From contig NZ_JBHUIT010000002.1 in the NCBI RefSeq assembly GCF_042683045.1, positions 558,001 through 622,000 on the forward strand: a stretch of 64,000 nt of DNA, given 5' to 3'. The notes under the pieces were generated by a model, which made no database searches, was not told the DNA's origin, and saw only the letters and a program-made list of their open reading frames with translations. Each line of letters starts with the position of its first letter. Positions within the stretch are counted from its first letter, which is position 1. Source of the stretch: Luteolibacter algae. Lineage in GTDB: Bacteria > Verrucomicrobiota > Verrucomicrobiia > Verrucomicrobiales > Akkermansiaceae. Below, piece after piece: positions 42,707 through 51,815 of the stretch. A program made the position numbers and the translations under genes.

Positions 42707-44527
42707 ATGTCCGACTCAATGATTGATACCAGCAAAATGTCAGAAGGTCAGCGCGCCGCCCTGGAGCTGGCGGAGTCCTCGCGTGATATGCGCGAGTTGT
42801 CTGGTTTTGCGGCCTCACTTTTTGATGGCGCTCCGGATTTTTCCATCGTCTTCCCGTTCCCTACCCAGCCTGCCGAGGACAGAGAACAGGGTGATGCGTT
42901 TTTGGAAAAACTACGGGATTTTCTAGATGAGAAGACGGATCCGGACGCGATAGATCGTGATGGTGAGATTCCGGATTCGGTTTTCAAAGGGCTGGCGGAG
43001 CTCGGGGCGTTCGGTATCAAAATCCCGGAGAAGTATCAGGGCCTGGGATTGTCCCAGACAAATTACTCGCGGGCGGCGATGGTTCTCGGGGGGCATTGTG
43101 GGAATCTCACCGCGCTTCTTTCTGCCCATCAATCGATTGGATTGCCTCAGCCGTTGTTGGTCTTCGGGACAGATGCGCAGAAGGAAAAGTATCTACCGCG
43201 ATGCGCTCAAGGAGGGGTTTCCGCATTCGCGCTGACGGAGAAGGAGGTGGGATCGGATCCCGCCCGCATGGCCACGGAGGCGATTCTCTCGGCAGACGGA
43301 AGTCACTACGTTTTGAATGGGGAAAAGCTTTGGTGCACAAATTCCCTCAAAGCCTTTGCGCTGATCGTCATGGCGCGGACTTCGACTCCGGAAAAGCCCC
43401 ATGCGACTACGGCTTTCATCGTAGAGATGGATCAGCCGGGCGTTGAAATCGTGACCCGCTGCCATTTCATGGGGCTGAAAGCGCTTTATAACGGAGTGGT
43501 TCGTTTCACGGATGTGAGGGTCCCTGTGGAAAATGTGGTTTCAGCACCCGGAAAGGGGTTGAAGGTCGCATTGACGACCTTGAATACGGGGAGGCTTACC
43601 CTTCCTGCCGCTTGTGTTGGCCTGCTGGATCGTTGTCTGGAGATGGCCCTGAAGTGGTCTGGTGAACGGGTGCAATGGGGACAGGAAATTTCCAAACATG
43701 CTGCGATCGCTGCAAAGCTGGCCGATCTGGCTGCGGACAAATTCGCCACCGAGTCTCTGGTTCTTTATACTTCTGCATTGGTCGATGTGGATCATTCCTC
43801 TGATATCCGTCTGGAGGCCGCTCTTGCAAAACTCTGGGGCACGGAGGCAGGTTGGCGTGGTGCGGATTCGACGATGCAGATCAAAGGGGGGCGTGGTTAT
43901 GAAACGGCCGATTCTCTACGGAATCGCGGAGAAACACCGGATCCTATCGAGCGCTTGATGCGAGACTCCCGGATTAACACGATTTTCGAAGGCTCGACGG
44001 AAATTATGCACTTGTTCATCGCGCGCGAGGTGCTGGATCCGCATTTGCGCCGGGGGGCGGCAGCGCTTGATACCCGGAAAGAAATTCCCGAGCGTCTGCA
44101 GACGGCGCTGTCGGCCGGGCTGTTTTATTCCGGCTGGTATCCCAAGCGCTGGCTGCCGCTGAGTTCCGGCATCCCTCATGATCTCAATGCGGAGCTGACA
44201 GGACATTTGCGGAAAGTTTCCTCATATAGCCGGAAGCTCGCCCGGACAATTCTGCACTCCATGGCCCGCTACGGCCCGAAACTCGATCGCCAACAGTTGT
44301 TGCTTGCCCGGATTGTGGATATTGGCGCGGAGCTCTTGGCAATTTCGCTTTCGATTTCCCGGGCCCACTCGCTAGGCGATGAGCAATCGCTGGATACCGC
44401 CAAGTATATAGCCAGCCGTGGAATAACCCGCTGCCGGACGCTTTTTTCCGAAATGGGAAGCGATGCGGATGCGAAGGGCTACAAATTAGCGCAGGCGCTG
44501 GCAAAATCCTCCGTGGAGCTGAGGTGA
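42707..44527 (+). CDS. Acyl-CoA dehydrogenase, two-domain type
   Basis: A 606-residue FAD enzyme that introduces the first double bond of beta-oxidation. The N-terminal fold has FALTEKEVGSDP and the WCTNSLKA beta-domain, the middle has the GRGYETADSL and DSRINTIFEGSTEIMHLFIAREVL motifs, and an extra C-terminal domain of about 160 residues resembles those of VLCAD/ACAD9-type or large bacterial acyl-CoA dehydrogenases. It follows fadJ by 39 bases and completes a full set of beta-oxidation enzymes. The electron-transfer flavoprotein genes are not in the window. Confidence 0.94.
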   Translation: MSDSMIDTSKMSEGQRAALELAESSRDMRELSGFAASLFDGAPDFSIVFPFPTQPAEDREQGDAFLEKLRDFLDEKTDPDAIDRDGEIPDSVFKGLAELGAFGIKIPEKYQGLGLSQTNYSRAAMVLGGHCGNLTALLSAHQSIGLPQPLLVFGTDAQKEKYLPRCAQGGVSAFALTEKEVGSDPARMATEAILSADGSHYVLNGEKLWCTNSLKAFALIVMARTSTPEKPHATTAFIVEMDQPGVEIVTRCHFMGLKALYNGVVRFTDVRVPVENVVSAPGKGLKVALTTLNTGRLTLPAACVGLLDRCLEMALKWSGERVQWGQEISKHAAIAAKLADLAADKFATESLVLYTSALVDVDHSSDIRLEAALAKLWGTEAGWRGADSTMQIKGGRGYETADSLRNRGETPDPIERLMRDSRINTIFEGSTEIMHLFIAREVLDPHLRRGAAALDTRKEIPERLQTALSAGLFYSGWYPKRWLPLSSGIPHDLNAELTGHLRKVSSYSRKLARTILHSMARYGPKLDRQQLLLARIVDIGAELLAISLSISRAHSLGDEQSLDTAKYIASRGITRCRTLFSEMGSDADAKGYKLAQALAKSSVELR

Positions 44528-44591
44528 GTTTTTTCCCGAGGGTCGGCTCAGACATCTTGCGCAGTGGGCGAATTGCGGATAATTCTGTTTT

Positions 44592-45482
44592 ATGGAATGG
44601 AAAGGTCGAAGCGGGAGCACGAACGTTGAGGATGCACGGGGGGCGGGCCGGGCCGGTATGGGCGGCGGTCGTGGCGGGATAGGGATGGGGTTGATCTCCC
44701 TGATCGGACGAAAATTCGGGATCAAAGGAATCCTCGTGGCAGGTGGCGCCTTTCTACTTTTGTGGAAGATGGGAATTGTGGATCTGAACAGTCTGATGGG
44801 AGGTGCGCCAGTTGCTAGCTCATCGGCGAGTTACAGTGCTGCTGAGCAGGAGCGATATGCTTTTGTCGGAGTTGTCCTAAAACAGACGGAAATTGTTTGG
44901 GCACAGGAATTTTCCCGGATCGGTAGGACTTACAAGGAGCCCGGACTTCAGGTTTATAGCGGGCAAACGCGAACGGCGTGTGGAACCGGCAATGCGGCGA
45001 TGGGGCCGTTCTACTGCCCCGGCGATGATAAAATCTATATCGATTTGAGTTTTTATGATGAGCTCGCGCGAACCTTTCAGGCCCCGGGTGACTTTGCCCA
45101 GGCTTATGTGATCGCCCATGAAGTGGGTCACCATGTGCAGAATCTTCTAGGAACCTCCGGAAAGGTGGCGGCGATGCGCGGGAAGCCGGATTACAACCAA
45201 TATTCGGTGAGACTGGAGCTTCAGGCGGATTTTCTTGCCGGTGTGTGGGCTCATCATTCCATGGATGACTTACGGGTCGACCGCGAGGACATAGAGGAAG
45301 CCATGCGTGCCGCGAACGCGATCGGCGATGATGCGATCCAGAAGAAACAGCAAGGAAAAGTGGTTCCGCATTCTTTCACCCACGGTTCATCGGAGCAAAG
45401 AATGCGGTGGTTTAAAAAAGGGCTGCAGAGCGGCAAAATCGAAGATGGTGATACTTTTTCGATGCCCTACAGCCAGCTTTAA
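44592..45482 (+). CDS. Neutral zinc metallopeptidase, YpfJ/KPN_02809 family
   Basis: A 296-residue membrane-anchored peptidase. A Gly/Arg-rich N-terminus precedes one membrane segment (about 46-60), then the catalytic domain with YVIAHEVGHHVQN (HEVGH, about 175-179) and a downstream ELQADFLAGVWAHH helix with the third metal ligand. Length and layout match YpfJ. Substrate unknown. It is convergent with the PNPOx-like gene, 11 bases apart. Confidence 0.93.
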   Translation: MEWKGRSGSTNVEDARGAGRAGMGGGRGGIGMGLISLIGRKFGIKGILVAGGAFLLLWKMGIVDLNSLMGGAPVASSSASYSAAEQERYAFVGVVLKQTEIVWAQEFSRIGRTYKEPGLQVYSGQTRTACGTGNAAMGPFYCPGDDKIYIDLSFYDELARTFQAPGDFAQAYVIAHEVGHHVQNLLGTSGKVAAMRGKPDYNQYSVRLELQADFLAGVWAHHSMDDLRVDREDIEEAMRAANAIGDDAIQKKQQGKVVPHSFTHGSSEQRMRWFKKGLQSGKIEDGDTFSMPYSQL

Positions 45483-45493
45483 AAAGGCCTGGA

Positions 45494-46000
45494 TCAGACA
45501 TTGAGATCGCCTTCCACACCGGTCTCGATATCGGCGCCGGTCGCGGCTCTGGTGAGGATCTTTGCCATCGTGATCAGTTTTCCGTCCTCCGTGTCCCAAT
45601 AATGGGCGAGGGCTGGCTGGACACAAATCAGACTGATATTCGGATCGTCTTTTCCTTCCGGGAACCAGGCCTCGACCATTCGATTCCAAAGTCTGTCGAT
45701 CTGGGCGCGATCATGGGAGATGCTGGCGGTCCCGTAGACTGTGAGAAATTCCATATCGGGATTGTTCGCAAAGATGAGCTGAACCCGGGAATCCGCGGTG
45801 ATCTGGGCATTGTGGGTGCTGTCCGCTCCACTGAAGAACCAAAGGCGGCCTTCGTAATCGGCTTCCTGGACCTGCATCGGGCACACATGGAACGGGGCTT
45901 TCCCCAATCCTGTGGAGAACATACATGTAGGTGCGTTTTTCACCAGCTCCTGGAGTTTGGCGATAGCATCTTCGGCAATGAGATTTTTATTTTCAGACAT
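45494..46000 (-). CDS. Pyridoxamine 5'-phosphate oxidase-fold protein (general stress protein 26-like)
   Basis: A 168-residue split-barrel flavin-binding protein. It shows the family pattern TCMFST...PFHVCPMQV, LWFFSGADSTHNAQITADSRVQLIFA and an aromatic C-terminal strand (ALAHYWDTEDG). Relatives bind FMN, FAD or F420 and are linked to general stress response, rather than to vitamin B6 synthesis. Start placed at 46000 (MSENKNL), the usual N-terminus. Divergent from gcvP. Confidence 0.88.
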   Translation of the reverse strand: MSENKNLIAEDAIAKLQELVKNAPTCMFSTGLGKAPFHVCPMQVQEADYEGRLWFFSGADSTHNAQITADSRVQLIFANNPDMEFLTVYGTASISHDRAQIDRLWNRMVEAWFPEGKDDPNISLICVQPALAHYWDTEDGKLITMAKILTRAATGADIETGVEGDLNV

Positions 46001-46119
46001 ATCCCAAAGTCGTGTGGAAATGTCTGCGGTCAAACTGAACCTCCGCAGTTTTTGCAGAAAATGCAGAACATCTAAGGTTGCAGCGGGGGCATTCCTACGT
46101 CATTAGCAAAGCCGTAACC

Positions 46120-48945
46120 ATGGCTGCTACTTCCTCTTTCCTGCCCCGCCACATCGGTCCATCCGTATCCGATCAAACTGAGATGCTGAAATTAGTGGGC
46201 CATGGCGCACTGGACGCGCTGATTGCCGAGGCGGTGCCGGCAGGGATCCGCATGTCCGGCGATATGGATCTTCCTGAGCCTTTATCGGAGAACGAAGCGC
46301 TCGCATGGCTCCGTGCCTGGATGAGCCAGAATACCGTTCTCAAGTCGTTTATCGGACAAGGTTACTATGGCACGCTCACTCCAGGGGTGATTCTCCGGAA
46401 TGTCCTGGAAAATCCCGGCTGGTATACCGCTTACACGCCTTATCAGGCGGAAATCGCCCAAGGCCGCCTGGAAGCATTGCTGAACTTCCAGACATTGGTT
46501 ACCGATCTCACGGGCCTGGATGTCTCCAATGCATCACTGCTGGATGAGGGGACTGCAGCTGCGGAGGCTGTCACTCTCGCTCTTTCAGGGAAGCCGAAGG
46601 GAAAGTCCATTTTCATCTCTGATCGCTGTCATCCGCAGACCATTGATGTGGTCAAAACCCGCTCGGAGCCACTCGGGCTCCAGGTAGTTGTCGGGGATTG
46701 GGAGGAATTCGATCCTGCCTCCGTCGATGGACTTTTCGCTGTGATCGTACAGTATCCGGATACCCGCGGGCGGATTGATGATTTCTCCGCGTTTTTCGAT
46801 ACGTGTAAAGCCGCCGGGGCAGTGACCATCTGTGCTGCGGATCTCCTTGCGCTGACTCTGCTGAAATCACCAGGTGAGTTCGGAGCGGATATCTGTGTCG
46901 GCTCCTCCCAACGTTTCGGAGTGCCTCTAGGGTTCGGAGGCCCGCATGCTGGTTTCATGTCCTGCAAGGATGCGCTGAAGCGCAAGATGCCCGGTCGCCT
47001 GATTGGCGTGTCCGTGGATGCCGAAGGTCGCCCGGCTTACCGGCTGGCGCTTCAGACCCGTGAGCAGCATATCCGTCGTGACAAGGCAACATCCAACATT
47101 TGCACCGCGCAGGTCTTGCTCGCGGTGATGGCATCCATGTATGCGGTTTATCATGGCCCGGAGGGATTGAAGGCAATTGCAGGAAAAATCCATTCCCAGG
47201 CACGCAGGCTGAAGGCAGCTCTAGTTTCCGGCGGCTATGCGGTCGAAGACGGGGCATTTTTCGATACCATCGTCGTCAAAACAGAAAGAGCGGAGGAATT
47301 GGTGGCAGCGGCACCGGAGCATGGCTTCAATCTACGTTTTATTGATGGATCGCATGTGGGGATATCCTTGGATGAAACGGTGGCGAATGCCGATATCTGG
47401 TCGCTTTGCAGGCTTTTTGAGATTCCTTCCGCAGATCAGGCGATATCCGGAAATGAATGGAACGAATCCCTGCAGCGCACCTCGGGCTTCCTTACCGCAC
47501 CGGTTTTCAACTCGTATCATTCTGAAACGGAAATGTTGCGCTATATCAAGCGCCTGGAGTCGAAGGATCTCGCTCTGAATGAATCGATGATCGCGCTTGG
47601 TTCGTGCACGATGAAGCTTAACGCAACTTCTGAAATGCTCCCCCTGAGCTGGCCGGAAGTTTCCACAATCCACCCGTTCGCCCCAGCATCTCAGACAAAA
47701 GGCTACCTTGAAATGCTGACCCAGCTGGAGAACTGGCTTGCGGAAATCACAGGATTTGCGGCGGTTTCCCTGCAGCCGAACGCTGGCTCGCAAGGAGAAT
47801 ATGCAGGCCTATTGGCGATCAAACGCTACCATGAATCCCGCGGCGAAGGTGACCGGGATGTTTGCCTGATACCGGTTTCCGCCCATGGGACCAATCCCGC
47901 ATCTGCGGTGATGGTTGGCATGAAAGTCATCGGTGTGAAATGCGATGAAAGAGGCAATGTCGATATGGCTGATCTCATTGCTCTGACTGAGAAGCACCGT
48001 GACAAGCTCTCCGCCCTGATGATCACGTATCCGTCCACTCACGGAGTTTTTGAAGAAACGATCGGTGAGATTACGGAGATCATTCATGAAGCCGGTGGGC
48101 AGGTCTATATGGATGGGGCGAATATGAACGCCCAGGTCGGCCTGACTTCTCCCGGCCTGATCGGTGCCGATGTCTGCCATCTTAATCTACATAAGACTTT
48201 CTGCATTCCCCACGGTGGTGGTGGCCCCGGGGTAGGGCCCATCGGAGTGGCCGAGCAGCTGGTGGAGTTTCTTCCCGGTCATTTTTCCATGGAAGACAAG
48301 ACCCATGCTGTCTGCTCGGCGGCTTATGGGAGTGCCTCGATCAATACAATCTCATGGATGTATATCGCAATGATGGGAGCGGCGGGGCTGAAAAATGCAA
48401 CAGAGATTGCCATTTTGAATGCCAACTACATTGCCAAACGGTTGGGCGATTTTTTCCCGATTCTGTATACCGGTAAGACTGGTTTGGTCGCACACGAATG
48501 TATTATCGATTGCCGCGCACTCTCGGACCAATCCGGTATCACCGTGGAGGATATCGCCAAAAGGCTCATGGATTATGGCTTCCACTCCCCGACGATGTCC
48601 TGGCCGGTAGCCGGCACTCTCATGATCGAACCTACCGAATCCGAATCCAAGGCGGAGCTTGATCGGTTCTGCGATGCGATGATTTCCATACATGGAGAAA
48701 TTTCCGCAGTCATCGGAGGTGAGATGGATCGAGTGGACAATCCACTGAAGAATGCTCCCCACACCAGCGGTGTGCTTTGTGCCAATGAGTGGTCACACGG
48801 TTACTCCCGAGAGCAAGCGGCCTTTCCCCTGCCATATTTGCGCAATCACAAGTTCTGGCCATCGGTTTCAAGGATCGACAATGTCCACGGAGACAGAAAC
48901 CTCGTGTGCACCTGTGATTCAGTCCAGGCCTATGCCTCGATATGA
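46120..48945 (+). CDS. gcvP: Glycine dehydrogenase (decarboxylating), P protein
   Basis: A 941-residue PLP enzyme that decarboxylates glycine and loads the aminomethyl group onto the H protein. The start MAATSSFLPRHIGPS is the standard N-terminus, so the in-frame ATG at 46078 is not used. Both halves are present in one chain (P1 plus P2 fusion); the PLP Lys lies in LHKTFCIPHGGGGPG. No gcvT, gcvH or lpd gene is adjacent, and no glycine riboswitch was recognised in the 119-base upstream gap. Confidence 0.97.
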   Translation: MAATSSFLPRHIGPSVSDQTEMLKLVGHGALDALIAEAVPAGIRMSGDMDLPEPLSENEALAWLRAWMSQNTVLKSFIGQGYYGTLTPGVILRNVLENPGWYTAYTPYQAEIAQGRLEALLNFQTLVTDLTGLDVSNASLLDEGTAAAEAVTLALSGKPKGKSIFISDRCHPQTIDVVKTRSEPLGLQVVVGDWEEFDPASVDGLFAVIVQYPDTRGRIDDFSAFFDTCKAAGAVTICAADLLALTLLKSPGEFGADICVGSSQRFGVPLGFGGPHAGFMSCKDALKRKMPGRLIGVSVDAEGRPAYRLALQTREQHIRRDKATSNICTAQVLLAVMASMYAVYHGPEGLKAIAGKIHSQARRLKAALVSGGYAVEDGAFFDTIVVKTERAEELVAAAPEHGFNLRFIDGSHVGISLDETVANADIWSLCRLFEIPSADQAISGNEWNESLQRTSGFLTAPVFNSYHSETEMLRYIKRLESKDLALNESMIALGSCTMKLNATSEMLPLSWPEVSTIHPFAPASQTKGYLEMLTQLENWLAEITGFAAVSLQPNAGSQGEYAGLLAIKRYHESRGEGDRDVCLIPVSAHGTNPASAVMVGMKVIGVKCDERGNVDMADLIALTEKHRDKLSALMITYPSTHGVFEETIGEITEIIHEAGGQVYMDGANMNAQVGLTSPGLIGADVCHLNLHKTFCIPHGGGGPGVGPIGVAEQLVEFLPGHFSMEDKTHAVCSAAYGSASINTISWMYIAMMGAAGLKNATEIAILNANYIAKRLGDFFPILYTGKTGLVAHECIIDCRALSDQSGITVEDIAKRLMDYGFHSPTMSWPVAGTLMIEPTESESKAELDRFCDAMISIHGEISAVIGGEMDRVDNPLKNAPHTSGVLCANEWSHGYSREQAAFPLPYLRNHKFWPSVSRIDNVHGDRNLVCTCDSVQAYASI

Positions 48946-49260
48946 TTTTTTCGGGAGGCCGTGTGCGTGGAAATCCTGTAGGTGCGATAAGATCACTGCG
49001 CCGAGAATTTCGGCCATATAAAGTGGTGGAAAGGCCATTCCGAAATTTCTGATGATAGTTTAGCGTTACTGACCGCAAGCGGGACAAGAGCAGGGCAAAC
49101 TACCTTCGATTGAATTTTCGGGATGATGCGCTAGATTTGTAAATATGTGGTTGTGGATTGTTAACGAGAGTAGCAAATTCCCGCCCAACCTCATCCAAGG
49201 AACCGATCAATCACATCGAAGATTTAAAACCTGCATCAATCCAAGCGGAGCAATCAATCC
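48946..49260. other. Intergenic region ahead of vWA genes
   Basis: No supported gene in 315 bases. An imperfect inverted repeat with bulges lies at about 49003-49049 (ATTTCGG..GGCC arms) without a T-run. A possible promoter is TTGAAT 49110-49115 and TAGATT 49132-49137 with 16-base spacing. Confidence 0.4.
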
Positions 49261-50391
49261 ATGAGTATTCACGTAGAAATTAGCGAGGAAGCTAAAAAGA
49301 AGCTGATCCAACAGAAACGGATTTCGACCATCATTTCGATGGCCACTTCGGTTCTGGTCATTGTCGGGGTTGCCCTGATTCTAGGCATTTTCCTGTTGCC
49401 GAATTTGGTAAAGGAAGCTTCCACGATTGTTACCTATAAATCGGCTGCGATTGAAGAGACCGAGAATGTTACAGAAAAGGTCCAAAACGTGATCCAGAGG
49501 AAGCCAACGGCTCCTTCATCCGCAACTTCCAAAGTAATCACTTCCAGCTCACCAGCTGCCACGGCGATCCCGACGGTGGATTCCTTTGAAGACACCCAGT
49601 CTGTCGATTTTGGCGATGCCATGGAATTTGGAACAGGTTGGGGGGAAGGCACGGAATTCGGCACCTCCGGCGGTGGCGGTGCGACTTTCTTCAATCAGGA
49701 AGTAAGTGCCGAGCGCATCGCATATGTCATCGACTATTCGGCTTCGATGCATGGTGAGCGCGATAGCCTGATGAGAGCCGAGCTCACCAAATCTGTCCAG
49801 GGATTGGCTCCTGGCTCGCAGTTCTCGCTTATTTTCTTTTCCGGCCCCGCATGGGTCGCCGGCGATAAGGTAAAGGTAAAACGTAACGAGAAGGACAAGG
49901 ATAAAGGCGGCGCTGGTGGTGAAGCCGTCGTGACGACTCCAAGCGGCAGGGATTATGATTGGGAAGGGAAAACCATCTCGGAATGGGCACCGAAGAGATC
50001 CGTGGAGAAGGCGGATTGGATCAAGTATAGTGCAAAATCGATCAAGGAAACGCTGGAAGTGATCCAGAGCACGCCCTTGAGTTATGGAACAGACTGGGAA
50101 AATCCTCTCAAAATGGCAATCGCCCTGGAGCCGCCTCCGCAGATTATCTTTTTCATGACAGACGGTTTGATGAGCGGGCGCGATATGGAAAAATTGACCC
50201 GTGACCTGGGAGGCGATGCCAAGAAACGGGGCATCACGGTCAATACAGTGGCACTAATGGAACCAAAAGCCGCAGTTCACATGTATGACTTGGCCAAAAG
50301 GACCAACGGAGTCTTTACCATTGTTGAAAGCGGTGGAGTTTCTCGGGAAGTTACAAAAGTCGAGCGGGACGGCACTTTGAAGACGAAATAA
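49261..50391 (+). CDS. Membrane-anchored von Willebrand factor A domain protein, copy 1
   Basis: A 376-residue protein. A short cytoplasmic N-terminus, one membrane helix (about 23-50), a low-complexity Ser/Thr/Ala linker, a Gly-rich segment (GTGWGEGTEFGTSGGGG), then a vWA domain with the metal-binding MIDAS motif DYSASM near residue 159 and FMTDGLMSGRD. The role is probably protein-protein interaction at the cell envelope; no MoxR gene is adjacent. A tandem paralogue lies 215 bases downstream with about 90 percent identity over the first 126 residues. Confidence 0.9.
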   Translation: MSIHVEISEEAKKKLIQQKRISTIISMATSVLVIVGVALILGIFLLPNLVKEASTIVTYKSAAIEETENVTEKVQNVIQRKPTAPSSATSKVITSSSPAATAIPTVDSFEDTQSVDFGDAMEFGTGWGEGTEFGTSGGGGATFFNQEVSAERIAYVIDYSASMHGERDSLMRAELTKSVQGLAPGSQFSLIFFSGPAWVAGDKVKVKRNEKDKDKGGAGGEAVVTTPSGRDYDWEGKTISEWAPKRSVEKADWIKYSAKSIKETLEVIQSTPLSYGTDWENPLKMAIALEPPPQIIFFMTDGLMSGRDMEKLTRDLGGDAKKRGITVNTVALMEPKAAVHMYDLAKRTNGVFTIVESGGVSREVTKVERDGTLKTK

Positions 50392-50425
50392 GATCTGAAA
50401 GTCAGAAAGTCACGATCAACCCCAG

Positions 50426-50459
50426 AGGTATGCGGAAGATTTTCGCATACCTTTTTTTG
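50426..50459 (+). terminator. Rho-independent terminator after vWA copy 1
   Basis: A perfect 9-bp stem (50426-50434 with 50444-50452, 9-nt loop) runs into seven T. It lies about 35 bases after the stop codon. Confidence 0.9.
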
Positions 50460-50606
50460 TGTCTTCCGCTGATGTTTGGCGGACTCGTGATGTCTTATTT
50501 TCCAGGGATTGTCCCAAAGCAGGTATTTCGATGCGTAATGGCTTCATAAAGACCTAAGAAATCGTTTTTGCACCACGTTGATGCAGAAGCACAAAAAACC
50601 TAAGAC

Positions 50607-51725
50607 ATGAGTATTCACGTAGAGATTAGCGAGGAAGCTAAACAAAAACTGATCCGTCAGAAACGGATTTCGACCCTTATTTCCATCACCACTTCTGTCT
50701 TGGTAATCGTCGGAGTCGCACTCATCCTCGGGATTTTTCTCCTTCCGAATCTGATCAAGGAAACTCCTACGATCGTCACCTATAAGGCGGCAGCGATTGA
50801 GGAATCGGAAAAGGTTACGGAAAAGGTCCAAAACGTGATCCAACGCAAGCCTACGGCCCCCTCTTCCGCCGCGTCCAAGGTCATTACTTCCAGCTCTTCC
50901 GCCGCGACTGCGATCCCGACTGTCGATTCATTTGAAGACACGCAATCCGTGGATTTTGGAGATGCGATGGAATTTGGCACCGGCTAGGGTGAAGGCACTG
51001 AATTCGGGACTTCCGGAGGAGGCGGTGCCACCTTTTTCAATCAGGAGGTTAGCGCGGAACGCATTGCCTACGTGATCGACTATTCCGGCTCAATGCATGG
51101 AGAGCGTGAACAATTGATGAGAGCTGAACTGAGTAAATCCGTCGAGGGGCTGGCCCCCGGCTCCCAGTTTGCAATGATCTTCTTTTCGGGACCGGCATGG
51201 GTGGCGGGGGATAAGGTGAAGGTAAAACGCCTGAGCAAGGATACAGGTGAAGGGACCGGAGTGGTCACAACGCCACGTGGCAGGGATTACGATTGGGAAG
51301 GCGCCGGTGCGTGCGAATGGACACCCAAAAGATCCGTCGAAAAAGCCAGCTGGCTGAGATATAGCGCAAAAGCGATCAAGGAATCCCTGGAAATCATCCA
51401 AAGCACTCCGCTGAGCTATGGCACCGATTGGGAAAATCCGTTAAAAATGGCGATGGCGATGGAACCGCCGCCTCAGATCATTTTCTTTATGACCGATGGA
51501 TTGATGAACGGAAGGGATATGGAAAAACTGACACGGGAGCTGGGTGGCGAAGCAAAGAAGAAAAACATCGTCATCAATACCGTGGCCCTTATGGAACCGA
51601 AAGCCGCGAGCCACATGCTGGATCTGGCAAAACGTGCCGACGGGGTTTTCACCGTTGTGGAAAGCGGAGGCGTTTCCCGCCAAGTGAAACGCGTCGAACG
51701 CGACGGAAAAATCAAAAAGAAATAA
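50607..51725 (+). pseudogene. vWA domain protein, copy 2, interrupted by one amber codon
   Basis: A tandem paralogue of the gene at 49261, aligned over its full length in one frame (373 codons). At 50985-50987 a TAG stands where copy 1 has the TGG of GTGWGEG; everything downstream (51072 onward, with DYSGSMHGER MIDAS and FMTDGLMNGRD) is intact to the normal stop at 51725. Codons differ widely at synonymous sites from copy 1 while the residues are conserved, so this copy was under selection until recently. It would give a 126-residue membrane stub (50607-50987) unless the stop is suppressed or is a base error. An internal start at 51072 could give a soluble domain. Confidence 0.85.
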
Positions 51726-51767
51726 CCCCTTGGTCCAAGCCAGTGGCTGCTTGGAAAACTGTTCGAT

Positions 51768-51803
51768 AAAAGGGGCATGCGTTGAATCGTATGCCCTTCT
51801 TTT
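51768..51803. terminator. Terminator between vWA copy 2 and rhlE
   Basis: A hairpin with arms GGGCATGCG and CGTATGCCC (one wobble) is flanked by A-rich and T-rich tracts. It lies between convergent genes and could work both ways. Confidence 0.7.
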
Positions 51804-51815
51804 ATGCGCCACATT

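Noticed and set aside
50985..50987. TAG in vWA copy 2 as programmed recoding (pyrrolysine or readthrough)
   Set aside because: No recoding element or supporting gene is seen, and the paralogue has plain TGG; mutation or error is simpler.
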